Counted from the first letter of the stretch, positions 1 to 7,779 are shown. The stretch is DNA of 64,000 nucleotides from Subtercola boreus (GCF_003399635.1 NZ_NBXB01000034.1:124001-188000), one strand, 5' to 3'. Numbers and translations: made by a program. The notes: generated by a model from the sequence alone, not told the origin.

Positions 1-1374
1 GACGCCGGCACGCTCACGGGACAGACCACCCGGGCCGAGCGCAGACAGTCGACGCTTGTGCGTCAGGCCTGCGAGGGGGTTGTTCTGGTCCATGAACTGC
101 GACAGCTGGGAGGTACCGAAGAACTCCTTGATCGCGGCGACGACGGGGCGCACGTTGATCAGGGTCTGCGGGGTGATCGCCTCGATGTCCTGCGTGGTCA
201 TCCGCTCTCGCACCACCCGCTCCATACGGGACAGACCCGTGCGGACCTGGTTCTGGATGAGCTCGCCGACGGCACGGATGCGACGGTTGCCGAAGTGGTC
301 GATGTCGTCGATGTCGAGACGGATCTCCACAGCCTTGCCACCGCGGGTACCCGGGAGCGTGGTCTGGTTCTCGTGGAGGGCCACGAGGTACTTGATCGTC
401 GCGATGATGTCGGCGTTCGTCAGAACGGAGTTCGACAGCTCGCTCTCGAGACCGAGCTTGCGGTTGATCTTGTAACGACCCACCTTCGCGAGGTCGTAGC
501 GCTTCGGGTTGAAGTAGAAGTTGTCGAGCAGCGCACGCGCGGCCTCGGCGGCAACCTGCTCGCCCGGGCGGAGCTTCCGGTAGATGTCCTTGAGGGCTTC
601 TTCCTTCGTCAGGATGGAGTCCTTCTCGAGGGTCGCCTCGATGGAGGAGTAGCCCTTGAACTGCTCGAGAATCTCCTCGCTCGTGAGGCCGAGGGCCTTC
701 AGGAACACGGTGACGCTCTGCTTGCGCTTGCGGTCGATGCGTACGCCCACCTGGTCGCGCTTATCGATCTCGAACTCGAGCCATGCTCCGCGGCTCGGGA
801 TGACGCGGGCCGAGTAGATGTCCTTGTCGGAGGTCTTCTCGAGCTGGCGGTCGAAGTACACACCCGGGCTCCGGACGAGCTGGGAGACGACGACACGCTC
901 GGTGCCGTTGATGATGAACGTTCCCTTTTCGGTCATCAGGGGGAAGTCGCCCATGAAGACGGTCTGGGTCTTGATCTCACCGGTGAGGTGGTTCATGAAC
1001 TCGGCCTCGACGTAGAGCGGGGCGGCGTAGGTCTTGCCGCGCTCCTTGCACTCGTCGATGGTGTACTTCTCGGGCTCGAGGAACGGGCTCGTGAAGCTGA
1101 GCTGCATGGTCTCGCCGAGGTCTTCGATCGGGGAGATCTCCTCGAAGATCTCATCGAGGCCAGAGTGCTCAGGAAGGTCTTTACGACCCTGCTCCTTCGC
1201 TTCAGCGACGCGTGCCTTCCACACGTCGTTGCCCACGAGCCAGTCGAAGCTCTCGGTCTGCAAGGCAAGCAGATCGGGAACAGTCAGGTTGTCAGAAATT
1301 TTGGCGAACGAGAGACGCGATGCTCCGCGACCGTTCTTGGGTGTGGTGGTGGTTGCGTTGCTCGCAGCAGCCAA
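1..1374 (-). CDS. rpoB: RNA polymerase beta subunit, 5' portion (runs off window start)
   Basis: This is the beta subunit of DNA-directed RNA polymerase, forming much of the catalytic cleft and the rifampicin pocket. About 458 N-terminal codons are in the window. The start is TTG at 1374, preceded by GGAGGT with good spacing, and the protein begins [17 protein letters not shown]. The protrusion and lobe regions follow (for example [19 protein letters not shown]). The rifampicin-resistance cluster lies at the window edge and reads [20 protein letters not shown] then [16 protein letters not shown]. The Asp, His and Ser positions most often mutated in resistant strains are all wild type. rplJ-rplL are not immediately upstream. 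The gene has its own promoter and a leader of about 200 nt. Identification is certain. Confidence 0.99.
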   Translation of the reverse strand, partial: MAAASNATTTTPKNGRGASRLSFAKISDNLTVPDLLALQTESFDWLVGNDVWKARVAEAKEQGRKDLPEHSGLDEIFEEISPIEDLGETMQLSFTSPFLEPEKYTIDECKERGKTYAAPLYVEAEFMNHLTGEIKTQTVFMGDFPLMTEKGTFIINGTERVVVSQLVRSPGVYFDRQLEKTSDKDIYSARVIPSRGAWLEFEIDKRDQVGVRIDRKRKQSVTVFLKALGLTSEEILEQFKGYSSIEATLEKDSILTKEEALKDIYRKLRPGEQVAAEAARALLDNFYFNPKRYDLAKVGRYKINRKLGLESELSNSVLTNADIIATIKYLVALHENQTTLPGTRGGKAVEIRLDIDDIDHFGNRRIRAVGELIQNQVRTGLSRMERVVRERMTTQDIEAITPQTLINVRPVVAAIKEFFGTSQLSQFMDQNNPLAGLTHKRRLSALGPGGLSRERAGV

Positions 1375-1449
1375 GGAAATAACCTCCGTGGACCCCGTCG
1401 GGTCTCAGTACTGGGTTTACTTTTGGTCGAACTCGCCAGACCCTCGAAC

Positions 1450-1485
1450 AAAACCCGCCTGCCTTGTGATGTGCAGAGGGGTTTT
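1450..1485 (-). promoter_or_regulatory. Leader hairpin upstream of rpoB (possible attenuator)
   Basis: A 36-nt inverted repeat has 13-nt arms (AAAACCCCTCTGC and GCAGGCGGGTTTT on the minus strand) that pair at 12 of 13 positions, counting one G-U, around a 10-nt loop. It ends in TTTTGTT. It lies 76 nt before the rpoB start, inside the predicted leader. It could act as a transcription attenuator for rpoB. It could instead be a weak terminator for transcripts entering from the upstream DUF559 gene. Confidence 0.5.
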
Positions 1486-1579
1486 GGAGTGATGCTGCGG
1501 AGTCGCCTGACGAAGACGATTCTGCAGCGCGAGCCAACCGCAATATGAAGGCATAGGAGTACTGGGAGCGCAAAGATCA

Positions 1580-1608
1580 ACTATATGCCGTTCCCGGCCC
1601 GCTGTCCA
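1580..1608 (-). promoter_or_regulatory. Predicted rpoB promoter
   Basis: On the minus strand there is a -35 TGGACA (1608-1603), a 17-nt spacer and a -10 TATAGT (1585-1580). This is close to the housekeeping sigma consensus. It puts the transcript start near 1573 and gives a leader of about 200 nt. It is the best promoter match in the 365 bp between rpoB and the next gene. Confidence 0.6.
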
Positions 1609-1711
1609 CTCGAATCTTGACCATTTTCGCGCTCTGCGGTATAACCGCGCTCCCCCGCCCGCCATTCCCCACGTCCTCTGCCTCCGTCGTGCCGGCGCCC
1701 GTGCCCGCGCC

Positions 1712-1776
1712 GCAATTCAGGCAGGGGCGTTCTCGGCGTTCAGATAGTGCCTCCCGGCCGCGCATGCCTGAAAAGA
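1712..1776. repeat. 65-bp palindromic repeat, family I copy C
   Basis: The left arm is GCAATTCAGGCA and the right arm TGCCTGAA, with the same spacing as in the copies at 2803-2867 and 39310-39374. The interior matches copy B in the same orientation (GGCGTnnAGATAnTGC). The copy overlaps the stop codon of the DUF559 gene, so the last dozen residues of that protein are encoded by the repeat. Confidence 0.8.
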
Positions 1777-2657
1777 TGGTCGGCGGGCCGGTCTCCCGAC
1801 CGCCAGTGGTGGCGACGCCGCCGCACGAAGTCGAGGATCACGCGCTCCGTCTCGGGCCACTGGTGCATCACATGGTGGTAAGTGAGTCGGAGCCTCTCGA
1901 TGCCGCCGGAGAAGAGCACCAGATCGCGCCTCCGGTCCGACACGAAACCGTCGGCGTTGTCGTGGTGCTCGCGCCCGTCGAGCTCGATGACCAGCCGGTC
2001 GCCGACCAAGAGGTCCACCGCGCCGACGCCACGGTGACGGACCTGCGTGCGCACCGCGATCCCGTGTGAACGCAAGCGCAGCCTTACGAGCGTCTCCAGG
2101 CCGGACTGGCTACCGCCGTCCGACCGGTCGAGCACCCGCGCGTATTTCTCACCTTGACCGGCGAACTTCCTTCGAAGATCGTGCAGAGTCAGGTCACCGA
2201 TGGCCAGGTTGAGGGCCGAATCGACCAGGACGACGGCCATTTCTTCGGGAACGCACCCGACAGCGTCTCTGAGCGCGGACGGCAGCGACTCGACGACGTT
2301 GAGCACGGAGTCCGGCGACCGCCGCCAATGGATGCACGCCGACGGATGACCTTCCTCGGTAGCGCGGAGGCGGCTGGCATTGTGGCTGACTGACACATGG
2401 AGCCGAACGTCGGGAGGCACCCAGAGGCCATAGAGCACAGCGGCACTCGGGCCGGTGAGGGATCCCCCGACGCGCACTGCCGCCACGACATCGGGATGAG
2501 CATCCTGAGCTGCGTACCAGCCACGGCGAATCCGGCGGAGGGCGCCCGACTCGATCGCTCTCTCGACCTCTCGCCGCGTGAAGCCTTCGCGCCTCAACTG
2601 CGAGATGTGGCGTACTGCCTGTGTCGCGTAACGCTGCACACCCGGATCCGAATACAT
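1740..2657 (-). CDS. AbiEi-like N-terminus with DUF559 (Vsr-fold) endonuclease-like domain
   Basis: The protein has about 305 residues from ATG 2657 (MYSDPGVQRYATQ). In-frame sequence further upstream contains ATGs but looks non-coding. Residues 10-70 resemble the winged-helix quasi-antitoxin domain of AbiEi proteins (RREVERAIESGALRRIRRGW). The C-terminal third is a DUF559 / very-short-patch-repair-like fold, with a Glu in SGLETLVRLRLRSHGI, then VGAVDLLVGDRLVIELDGRE and HH, consistent with a PD-(D/E)XK-type site. No AbiEii toxin gene is adjacent, so the gene is solitary. Such solos are common in Actinobacteria and their function is unproven. The gene lies between two same-orientation copies of the 65-bp repeat, and its 3' end is inside one of them. 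Confidence 0.8.
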   Translation of the reverse strand: MYSDPGVQRYATQAVRHISQLRREGFTRREVERAIESGALRRIRRGWYAAQDAHPDVVAAVRVGGSLTGPSAAVLYGLWVPPDVRLHVSVSHNASRLRATEEGHPSACIHWRRSPDSVLNVVESLPSALRDAVGCVPEEMAVVLVDSALNLAIGDLTLHDLRRKFAGQGEKYARVLDRSDGGSQSGLETLVRLRLRSHGIAVRTQVRHRGVGAVDLLVGDRLVIELDGREHHDNADGFVSDRRRDLVLFSGGIERLRLTYHHVMHQWPETERVILDFVRRRRHHWRSGDRPADHLFRHARPGGTI

Positions 2658-2802
2658 GGCATCGAGTGTGCGGGTCTGGGAAGCCGCGCGACCGCTCGTT
2701 CTGTCGGTCTGTGGAGAACTCGCGCTGTCCCGCCGTCTGTGGAGGAGACCTGCCAGACCGAGGCGGCGGCCCGCGGGCCGGGTGATGGCCACAGCAATAG
2801 CC

Positions 2803-2867
2803 GCAATTCAGGCAGCGCACGGGACGGCGTCGAGATATTGCATAGACCGGCTCGGTGCCTGAATACG
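2803..2867. repeat. 65-bp palindromic repeat, family I copy B
   Basis: The arms are GCAATTCAGGCAGC and GGTGCCTGAATACG, 51 bp apart start to start, exactly as in the other two copies. It lies in the 401-bp gap upstream of the DUF559 gene. Confidence 0.8.
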
Positions 2868-3046
2868 GCTCCGGTGGGGGTGGGGGGCTCCGGTGGGGGC
2901 GGGGCGGCTCCTGTGGGGCGGCTCCGGTGGGGCGGGGGGCGGCTGCGGGCGGGGTAGGAGCGGTTGCGGGAGGCGAGGACGGTGACGGTGACGGTGGGAG
3001 GAAAGAGGAGGGAGCTCCGGGCCGGGCCGGGCGAGGCGGGGGGCGC
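2868..3046 (+). other. Non-coding G-rich tract
   Basis: The rest of the 401-bp gap has no gene. From about 2873 it is a run of imperfect GGCTCCGGTGGGG units with many G3-G6 runs on the plus strand. It ends at the -10 of the next gene. The G runs have quadruplex-forming potential; no function is shown. Confidence 0.6.
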
Positions 3047-3052
3047 TAGGGT
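3047..3052 (+). promoter_or_regulatory. -10 hexamer for a leaderless transcript
   Basis: TAGGGT ends 6 nt before the GTG start at 3059, so the mRNA should begin at or next to the start codon. No convincing -35 is seen. Confidence 0.5.
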
Positions 3053-3058
3053 CGGAGG

Positions 3059-3958
3059 GTGAGCGAGAGACAGGGGCGACGACGCGCGGAGCAGGGCGGG
3101 CATCCCAGCGTGACGCTCGGGAACGGGATGCGCGCGGTGGTCGAGGCCGACCGGCACCAGCCGGGGGCCTTCACGTTGGTGGTCGACGGCACGCCGCAGT
3201 CGCATGTGGCACTCGACGACCCGACCTACCTGGCGTTCGAGTACGTGCGACGCATCGGGCACGGGATCGACCTTGTGGCGCCGGAGGGCGAGGCGATCAC
3301 AGCGCTGCACCTCGGCGGCGGAGCGTTCACGCTCCCCCGGTATGTGGCGGCGACGCGGCCCGGGTCACGGCAGCAGGTCGTCGAGCTCGAGAGCGAGCTG
3401 GTCGACTTCGTGCGGGAGCAGCTTCCGTTGCCGCAGGGCGCGCAGATCCGGGTGCGGCATGGCGACGCGCGGGAGGTGCTCGGCAAGCTGCCGCCCGGGC
3501 TGAAGGGCACGATCGACTTCCTTGTGGTGGATGTGTTCTCCGGGGCTCGCACACCGGCACACGTGACAAGTGTGGAGTTCTATACGTTGGCATCCGCGCT
3601 GATGACATCGACGGGTATCCTCGCCGCCAATGTGGCCGACGGCGCAGGACTCGCCTTCGCGCGCAGCCAGGCCGCGACGCTCTCGGCGGTATTCGCGCAC
3701 GTCGCCCTGGTCGTCGACCCGCAGGTGCTGAAGTCCAGGCGGTTCGGCAATGTGGTGATGTTCGCGTCGGCTGCCCCTCTGCCGTTCGAGCGGATGCCCC
3801 GGCTGGTGGCGAGCGATCCGACCCCCTCGAAGGTCGTCGACGGCGCGGAACTGCGGGCGTTCATCCAGAGCGCGCCGGTGGTGACCGACCAGACGGCCGT
3901 GCCGTCGCCACCGCCTGCACGCAGCATCTTCCAAGTGAAACCGGGCAGTGCGGGGTAG
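3059..3958 (+). CDS. Spermidine synthase-like methyltransferase-fold protein
   Basis: This 299-residue protein has a Rossmann methyltransferase core of the SpeE-like type found in actinobacteria. The SAM-binding loop is ALHLGGGAFTLPRYVAATRP, followed by the acidic end of strand 2 (QQVVELE) at about residue 110. FLVVDVFSG marks strand 4 at about 160. The N-terminal 30 residues are polar. It is probably a soluble class I methyltransferase or aminopropyltransferase relative; true polyamine synthesis is not supported by context. The start is GTG, with a -10 hexamer 6 nt upstream. A fragment of a sugar dehydrogenase follows directly after the stop. Confidence 0.8.
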   Translation: MSERQGRRRAEQGGHPSVTLGNGMRAVVEADRHQPGAFTLVVDGTPQSHVALDDPTYLAFEYVRRIGHGIDLVAPEGEAITALHLGGGAFTLPRYVAATRPGSRQQVVELESELVDFVREQLPLPQGAQIRVRHGDAREVLGKLPPGLKGTIDFLVVDVFSGARTPAHVTSVEFYTLASALMTSTGILAANVADGAGLAFARSQAATLSAVFAHVALVVDPQVLKSRRFGNVVMFASAAPLPFERMPRLVASDPTPSKVVDGAELRAFIQSAPVVTDQTAVPSPPPARSIFQVKPGSAG

Positions 3959-4210
3959 GACCGCAGTTCCAGCCAAGAGACCGGCAGCGAGCGCCTGTGG
4001 TCGATCAGCCCGAGCGGGGACACTCCGGCCTTGAACAGCACCCTCGTGACGAGCTACTACCAGGGGACGCTCGGGCGGATCCGGGACGTGGCGGTGACCG
4101 CCGACGGCACCGGGCTTCTTCTCGTCACCAACAACACCGATGGCAGAGGTTCTCCACAGGCTGGAGACGACCGACTGGTCCGTGTTGCTCTCTCCCCCGG
4201 CACATCCTGA
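3959..4210 (+). pseudogene. C-terminal remnant of a PQQ-dependent sugar dehydrogenase (GSDH/sorbosone family)
   Basis: An open frame without a start runs to TGA at 4208-4210. It reads SERLWSISPSGD, then TLGRIRDVAVTADGTG and LLLVTNNTDGRGSPQAGDD, then RLVRVAL. This is the characteristic last blade and C-terminus of the pfam07995 beta-propeller dehydrogenases. About 80 residues remain of a protein that is normally over 350 residues. There is no signal peptide, no N-terminal half and no RBS. It lies in the 292-bp gap between the methyltransferase and the TPR gene. Confidence 0.75.
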
Positions 4211-4250
4211 GCCGTAAGCTGAAGGAGAACCGAACCAGGAGCGCCCACCC

Positions 4251-4763
4251 TTGAGCATCATCACCGGCTACGACCCGAAGACCCTGCGCGAGACCGTCGA
4301 CGTGGCCGCCGCAGAGCAGCGGCTCACCGAACTCGGCTCGCTCCGGAGCCTGTCGGCACTCAACGAGAAGCTCAGTCTGCTGCGCCTGCTCGGGCGGCTC
4401 GATGAGGCCTGGGACATCGCGAACGAAGCGCTCCGCCAGGCCCGTTTCTCGGGCGATCGCGAGCAGGGCCTGGCCGCCCGGATCCGCCGCGCCCAGGTTC
4501 AGCAGTACCAGGGCAAGCTCGTGCCGGCTCTCACCGACCTGACGATCTGCGCCGAGGAGGCGCACGGTCACGAGTGGACGGCGCTCGAGGCCACGGCCCT
4601 CCACAACCGCGGGCGGGTGCTCTTCGACCTGCGCGAATACCGGGAGGCGCTCGCGGACTTCAAGAACGCGGTCGTGCTGTGGGAGAAGGCTGGCGCCTCC
4701 ATGGACCAGCTCGAGAGCTCCCTCGTGGCGATCGGCGTGGCTGAGGCGTTCCTCGGCAAGTAG
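4251..4763 (+). CDS. Tetratricopeptide-repeat protein
   Basis: This 170-residue all-helical protein starts at TTG 4251, with AGGAG about 9 nt upstream. TPR-like helix pairs are visible: NEKLSLLRLLGRLDEAWDIA, then AARIRRAQVQQYQGKLVPAL, then ATALHNRGRVLFDLREYREA. TPR arrays are protein-interaction scaffolds; the partner is unknown. No signal peptide or membrane segment is present. Confidence 0.75.
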   Translation: MSIITGYDPKTLRETVDVAAAEQRLTELGSLRSLSALNEKLSLLRLLGRLDEAWDIANEALRQARFSGDREQGLAARIRRAQVQQYQGKLVPALTDLTICAEEAHGHEWTALEATALHNRGRVLFDLREYREALADFKNAVVLWEKAGASMDQLESSLVAIGVAEAFLGK

Positions 4764-4805
4764 CCGCCTGATGTGGTGCGGTCACCGCCTGATGTGGTGC
4801 GGTCA
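4764..4805 (+). repeat. Two tandem 21-bp units
   Basis: CCGCCTGATGTGGTGCGGTCA is repeated twice without change just after the TPR gene's stop, followed by the beginning of a third unit. Confidence 0.8.
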
Positions 4806-4824
4806 CCGCCTCCCGCGGCGCGGC

Positions 4825-4880
4825 CGAGGGGACGCAGATCGCGCCAATGTGCGGGCGGTTGCGCGATGTGCGCCCCTTCG
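4825..4880. repeat. 56-bp palindromic repeat, family II
   Basis: The 20-nt arms CGAGGGGACGCAGATCGCGC and GCGCGATGTGCGCCCCTTCG pair at 17 of 20 positions around a 16-nt loop. It shares sequence and exact architecture with 9917-9972 and 46849-46904. Confidence 0.8.
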
Positions 4881-4925
4881 GCGGGAACGAGGGCGAGGTT
4901 CGGCGGCGATGTCGGCCGGGTGACT

Positions 4926-4931
4926 TAGGCT
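4926..4931 (+). promoter_or_regulatory. -10 hexamer for a leaderless transcript
   Basis: TAGGCT ends 6 nt before the GTG start of the SprT-like gene at 4938. Confidence 0.5.
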
Positions 4932-4937
4932 TCAGGC

Positions 4938-5471
4938 GTGGCAGACCTACACCGCGTGAGAACCTGGGCAGAAGCCCTCATCGCGCTGCACCTCGACAGT
5001 GATACGAACCGCGGAGATCAGACCCGCAGCGATCCGACCCGCGGCCGGTGGTCGTTCGGGTTCGACAATGCGAAGACCCGGGCCGGCCAGTGCAACTACT
5101 CCCTCAAACGGATCACGGTCTCGCGCTACCTCGCGGCGCGCTACGAAGACGACGAGATCCACCAGGTGCTGCTGCACGAGATCGCCCACGCCGTGGCCGG
5201 ATCCCGGAGCGGCCACGGCCCGAAGTGGCGGGCCGTGGCGAAGGAGCTCGGCTACGAGGGCAAACGCCTGCACCAGGGAGCAATCGCCGACGAACTGGCG
5301 CCGTGGATCGGCACCTGCCCGAGCGGGCACCTGCACTACCGCTACCGGAAGCCGGCGCGGGTGCTGGCCTGCGGTGCGTGTTCTAAACGCTTCGACAGGG
5401 CCCACGTCATCCAGTGGGCGCACCGCGAGATCCCGGCCGCATCGAGGCGACCGGCCGGAACCCCGCGGTAG
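4938..5471 (+). CDS. SprT-like zinc metalloprotease-domain protein
   Basis: The protein has 177 residues with a GTG start. The zinc-binding signature HEIAHAVAG is at about residues 76-84, and the third ligand His is probably in SGHGPKW. A zinc-ribbon-like C-terminus contains GTCPSGHLHYRYRK and LACGACSKRF, as in SprT/Spartan-like proteins. The region from DTNRGD to DPTRGRW looks like a short local sequence duplication. The family cleaves DNA-protein crosslinks in eukaryotes; bacterial roles are less certain. The likely leaderless promoter is at 4926-4931. Confidence 0.85.
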   Translation: MADLHRVRTWAEALIALHLDSDTNRGDQTRSDPTRGRWSFGFDNAKTRAGQCNYSLKRITVSRYLAARYEDDEIHQVLLHEIAHAVAGSRSGHGPKWRAVAKELGYEGKRLHQGAIADELAPWIGTCPSGHLHYRYRKPARVLACGACSKRFDRAHVIQWAHREIPAASRRPAGTPR

Positions 5472-5493
5472 GCGCTGCACTCTGCGCAGCGCC
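5471..5493. terminator. Hairpin between convergent genes
   Basis: GGCGCTGCAC, TCT, GCGCAGCGCC forms a stem with one mismatch and a 3-nt loop. It starts within the SprT-like gene's stop codon and ends 10 nt before the end of the convergent DUF427 gene. It has no U-tract, as is usual in high-GC actinobacteria. Confidence 0.5.
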
Positions 5494-5502
5494 CCGCGCC
5501 GG

Positions 5503-5805
5503 TTACTCGGTGACGTTCACTTCTTTCCAGAACGCCACGTAGTCGCTGAAGTCCTTGCCGACGCGGTCGATTCCCGACGCGTACGGTGTCGGGTAGCTCC
5601 AGGCGCGATCCTTCAGCGTCTCGTCGCCGGACTTCACACTGAAGTACTGGCACTCGCCCTTCCACGGGCATGTGTAGGGGGTTGGGCTCGTGACGAGGTA
5701 GTCCGAGTTGACGCTCGACGGCGGGAAGTACCAGTTGCCCTCGATGGCGATCAGGTCTTCTTTCGGGGCCTCAGCGATGACGGTTCCGTTGATGACAGCT
5801 TTCAT
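5503..5805 (-). CDS. DUF427 domain-containing protein
   Basis: The protein has 100 residues, the normal size for the family. Family hallmarks are MKAVINGTVIAEA, NWYFPPSSV, the TPYTCPWKGECQYFSV core (about residues 42-57), and WSYPTP. The fold is a small beta-barrel of unknown function. The ATG at 5805 has GGAGGT 7 nt upstream. Confidence 0.9.
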   Translation of the reverse strand: MKAVINGTVIAEAPKEDLIAIEGNWYFPPSSVNSDYLVTSPTPYTCPWKGECQYFSVKSGDETLKDRAWSYPTPYASGIDRVGKDFSDYVAFWKEVNVTE

Positions 5806-5862
5806 GGGTGACCTCCAGATCGTTCGCGGCCTCCGATCGGCCGCTCACCACCATGCAACCAC

Positions 5863-6408
5863 TCAGCTCTGTGAATCGATACCGCTTGCTTCGGCGATCA
5901 CCTCGGCGTAGCCGGCCGCCACGAGCGCGCGCCCGTTAACGGATGCCGACAACAGGTGCCCGACCGCACGCTCGAGGCCGGTGAACGAGGCGCACGCGAC
6001 CGCGGCCTCCGGCGAGGAGAAGTCGATCCCGTGCGCTGCGAGCGCGTCGATCACGGCTCCGGCGGCAAGGGTGTCTTCGACGGTGTCCTCCGCGGCAATG
6101 ACTGCAACCGAGACCCGGTCGCCGGCCAGAACCTGCTGTTCGAGCATCCACCGGGCCGCGCGGGTGCGCGTTCGGAGATCGGCATGGATGACCGGCACGC
6201 CCTCGAGCGTCGGCAACACGATGGGCGCGAGCGGTCGGCCGGCGGCCGGGACGTCGGGGAGGGCATCCACCCAGACCAGCACGTCCGCCTGCCGGCCTAC
6301 CGTCTCGAGCGCCCCGGCACCCCTGCCGAACCGCACCTGGTAGTGGGTCTGCGCAGCGATGGCGCGAGCCTCGGAAACGGGCTGCAGGTCGGTCTCACTC
6401 GTGTTCAC
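5863..6408 (-). CDS. 2-phosphosulfolactate phosphatase (ComB)-like protein
   Basis: The 181-residue protein is somewhat shorter than archaeal ComB. Recognisable parts are WVDALPDVPAAG, VSVAVIAAEDTVEDTLAAGA and the C-terminal FSSPEAAVACASFTGLERAV. In methanogens ComB makes sulfolactate for coenzyme M. Actinobacteria have homologues of unknown role, so the archaeal function should not be assumed. The GTG start at 6408 lies 6 nt from a -10 hexamer. Confidence 0.7.
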   Translation of the reverse strand: MNTSETDLQPVSEARAIAAQTHYQVRFGRGAGALETVGRQADVLVWVDALPDVPAAGRPLAPIVLPTLEGVPVIHADLRTRTRAARWMLEQQVLAGDRVSVAVIAAEDTVEDTLAAGAVIDALAAHGIDFSSPEAAVACASFTGLERAVGHLLSASVNGRALVAAGYAEVIAEASGIDSQS

Positions 6409-6414
6409 CCGACA

Positions 6415-6420
6415 ATCGTA
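6415..6420 (-). promoter_or_regulatory. -10 hexamer for a leaderless transcript
   Basis: TACGAT on the minus strand ends 6 nt before the GTG start of the ComB-like gene at 6408. Confidence 0.45.
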
Positions 6421-6451
6421 GTGCTGTCAACAGGGCGCGGATGGGGCCGGG

Positions 6452-7120
6452 GTGAGTGAGACTGGGGGCATGAAGGTGATGCTGAAACTGACTCTCGACT
6501 GTTCCGTCGACGCCGCATGGCGGGCGCTGCAGAGCCCGACCGTGTTCCGGGAGGTGTCTGCGCCGCTGCTGAAGGTGGTGTCGCTCGAGGAGGGCGGCTT
6601 CAGCACGACCTGGCCCGAGGGCGAGAACCGGGTGGAGATCGAAGCGCTCGGCCTTGTTCCGATGGGCCGGCAGGTGATCGACATCGACCGCACGCGCACC
6701 CAGCACCCGGGGGTGCGCATCATCCACGACAAGGGGTACGGGGCATCGGGCGCTCTCACACTGATGAAGACGTGGGATCACCGGATGGCCGTGTCGGCCG
6801 ACCCGTACGACCCGTCGAAGACGCTGTACCGCGACCGGTTGATCATCGGAGCGGGCGCGCTGACCCCGGCGATCTGGGTGAGCATGTGGGCGTTCTGGCA
6901 GATCCGCGGGATCCGGTTGCAGCAGCTCGCGCCGACGTGGTCGTTCGAGCCGAAGCATGCGGCGCCGGTCGTGGACGAGGTGGCGGACGGTGGCGCGGCA
7001 TCGGCCAGGGATGGGGTGGCGGCCGGTGGCGCGGCGGCAGCCGGGGATGGCGCGTCGGGAGGGGACGAGCCCACGGCGGGAAGCGCCCCCTCGGCATCCC
7101 ACGGCGGGGCGGCGCTCTGA
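6452..7120 (+). CDS. SRPBCC (START-like) family protein
   Basis: The 222-residue protein has a helix-grip N-terminal domain (about 7-165) opening MKVMLKLTLDCSVDAAWRAL and ending IRLQQLAPTWSFEP, as expected for hydrophobic-ligand-binding SRPBCC proteins. The last 55 residues are an Ala/Gly/Asp low-complexity tail. The start may be GTG 6452 or ATG 6470; neither has a strong RBS. Its stop overlaps the ATG of the DUF1684 gene by one base, so the two are probably co-translated. Confidence 0.75.
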   Translation: MSETGGMKVMLKLTLDCSVDAAWRALQSPTVFREVSAPLLKVVSLEEGGFSTTWPEGENRVEIEALGLVPMGRQVIDIDRTRTQHPGVRIIHDKGYGASGALTLMKTWDHRMAVSADPYDPSKTLYRDRLIIGAGALTPAIWVSMWAFWQIRGIRLQQLAPTWSFEPKHAAPVVDEVADGGAASARDGVAAGGAAAAGDGASGGDEPTAGSAPSASHGGAAL

Positions 7121-7779
7121 TGGCCGACGCCCGCACCGCGATCGAGACGCTCGACTGGCGCCAGCAGGTGTTCGCGCTCTATGCCGAGACGAGAAGGCTG
7201 GCGGCCGGCCCCGGCACAGCGGTCGGAGCGCACGGTACCGCCCCCGCCGTGGAGGCGCACAGCTTCTGGCGGGGAGCGCGCGACGAACTGTTCGCTACGC
7301 ATCCGCAGACCCCGCTGCTGCCGGAGGACCGGGAGGGGTTCGCGGGCCTGCCCGTCGCCGACTACGACCCGGCGTGGCGGTTCGAGGTCGAACTCGTCGC
7401 ACCCGAGGAGCCCGCCCGCTTCGACTTCGAGACCGGCACCGACGGGGTCGTTCCGTTCGAGCTGGTGGGCCGCACGGATGTGCCTGGCGTGGGCCTCCTC
7501 GATGTGTGGCGGCTGCAGTCCTACGGCGGTGGACTGTTCCTGCCGGTGCGGGATGCCCTGGCCGGGCGGGACGGCGGCACCTACGGAGGCGGCCGGTACC
7601 TGCTCGACACGATCAAGGGCGCGTTTCTCGGCGAAGGGGCCGCTCCTGCCTCTCTCGTGCTCGACTTCAACTTCGCGTACAACCCGTCGTGCGCCTACGA
7701 CCCCGCGTGGGCGTGCCCGCTGGCCCCGGCCGGCAACCGAGTGGGTGTCGAGATCCCGGTGGGTGAGCTGTACCACTGA
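7120..7779 (+). CDS. DUF1684 domain-containing protein
   Basis: The protein has 219 residues from ATG 7120, which shares a base with the preceding TGA. The family signature is strong: FWRGARDELFATHPQTPL near the start, and FNFAYNPSCAYDPAWACPLA then PVGELYH near the end. The family is widespread in actinobacteria, with no assigned reaction. In-frame sequence upstream of 7120 overlaps the SRPBCC gene and is not used. Confidence 0.85.
   Translation: MADARTAIETLDWRQQVFALYAETRRLAAGPGTAVGAHGTAPAVEAHSFWRGARDELFATHPQTPLLPEDREGFAGLPVADYDPAWRFEVELVAPEEPARFDFETGTDGVVPFELVGRTDVPGVGLLDVWRLQSYGGGLFLPVRDALAGRDGGTYGGGRYLLDTIKGAFLGEGAAPASLVLDFNFAYNPSCAYDPAWACPLAPAGNRVGVEIPVGELYH

Noticed and set aside
58-1548. 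496-codon plus-strand frame over rpoB
   Set aside because: It is the antisense of rpoB, which is unambiguous on the minus strand.
1417-1553. Possible 44-codon upstream frame in the rpoB leader (MPSYCGWLALQN)
   Set aside because: It has no ribosome binding site and its sequence is dominated by the hairpin; I saw no sign of selection for coding.
1740-2657. A complete AbiE type IV toxin-antitoxin system
   Set aside because: No AbiEii nucleotidyltransferase gene is adjacent, and the C-terminus is a DUF559 domain rather than a typical AbiEi C-terminus.
5863-6408. A coenzyme M biosynthesis function for the ComB-like gene
   Set aside because: No comA, comC or other pathway gene is in the window, and actinobacterial homologues are common without this pathway.
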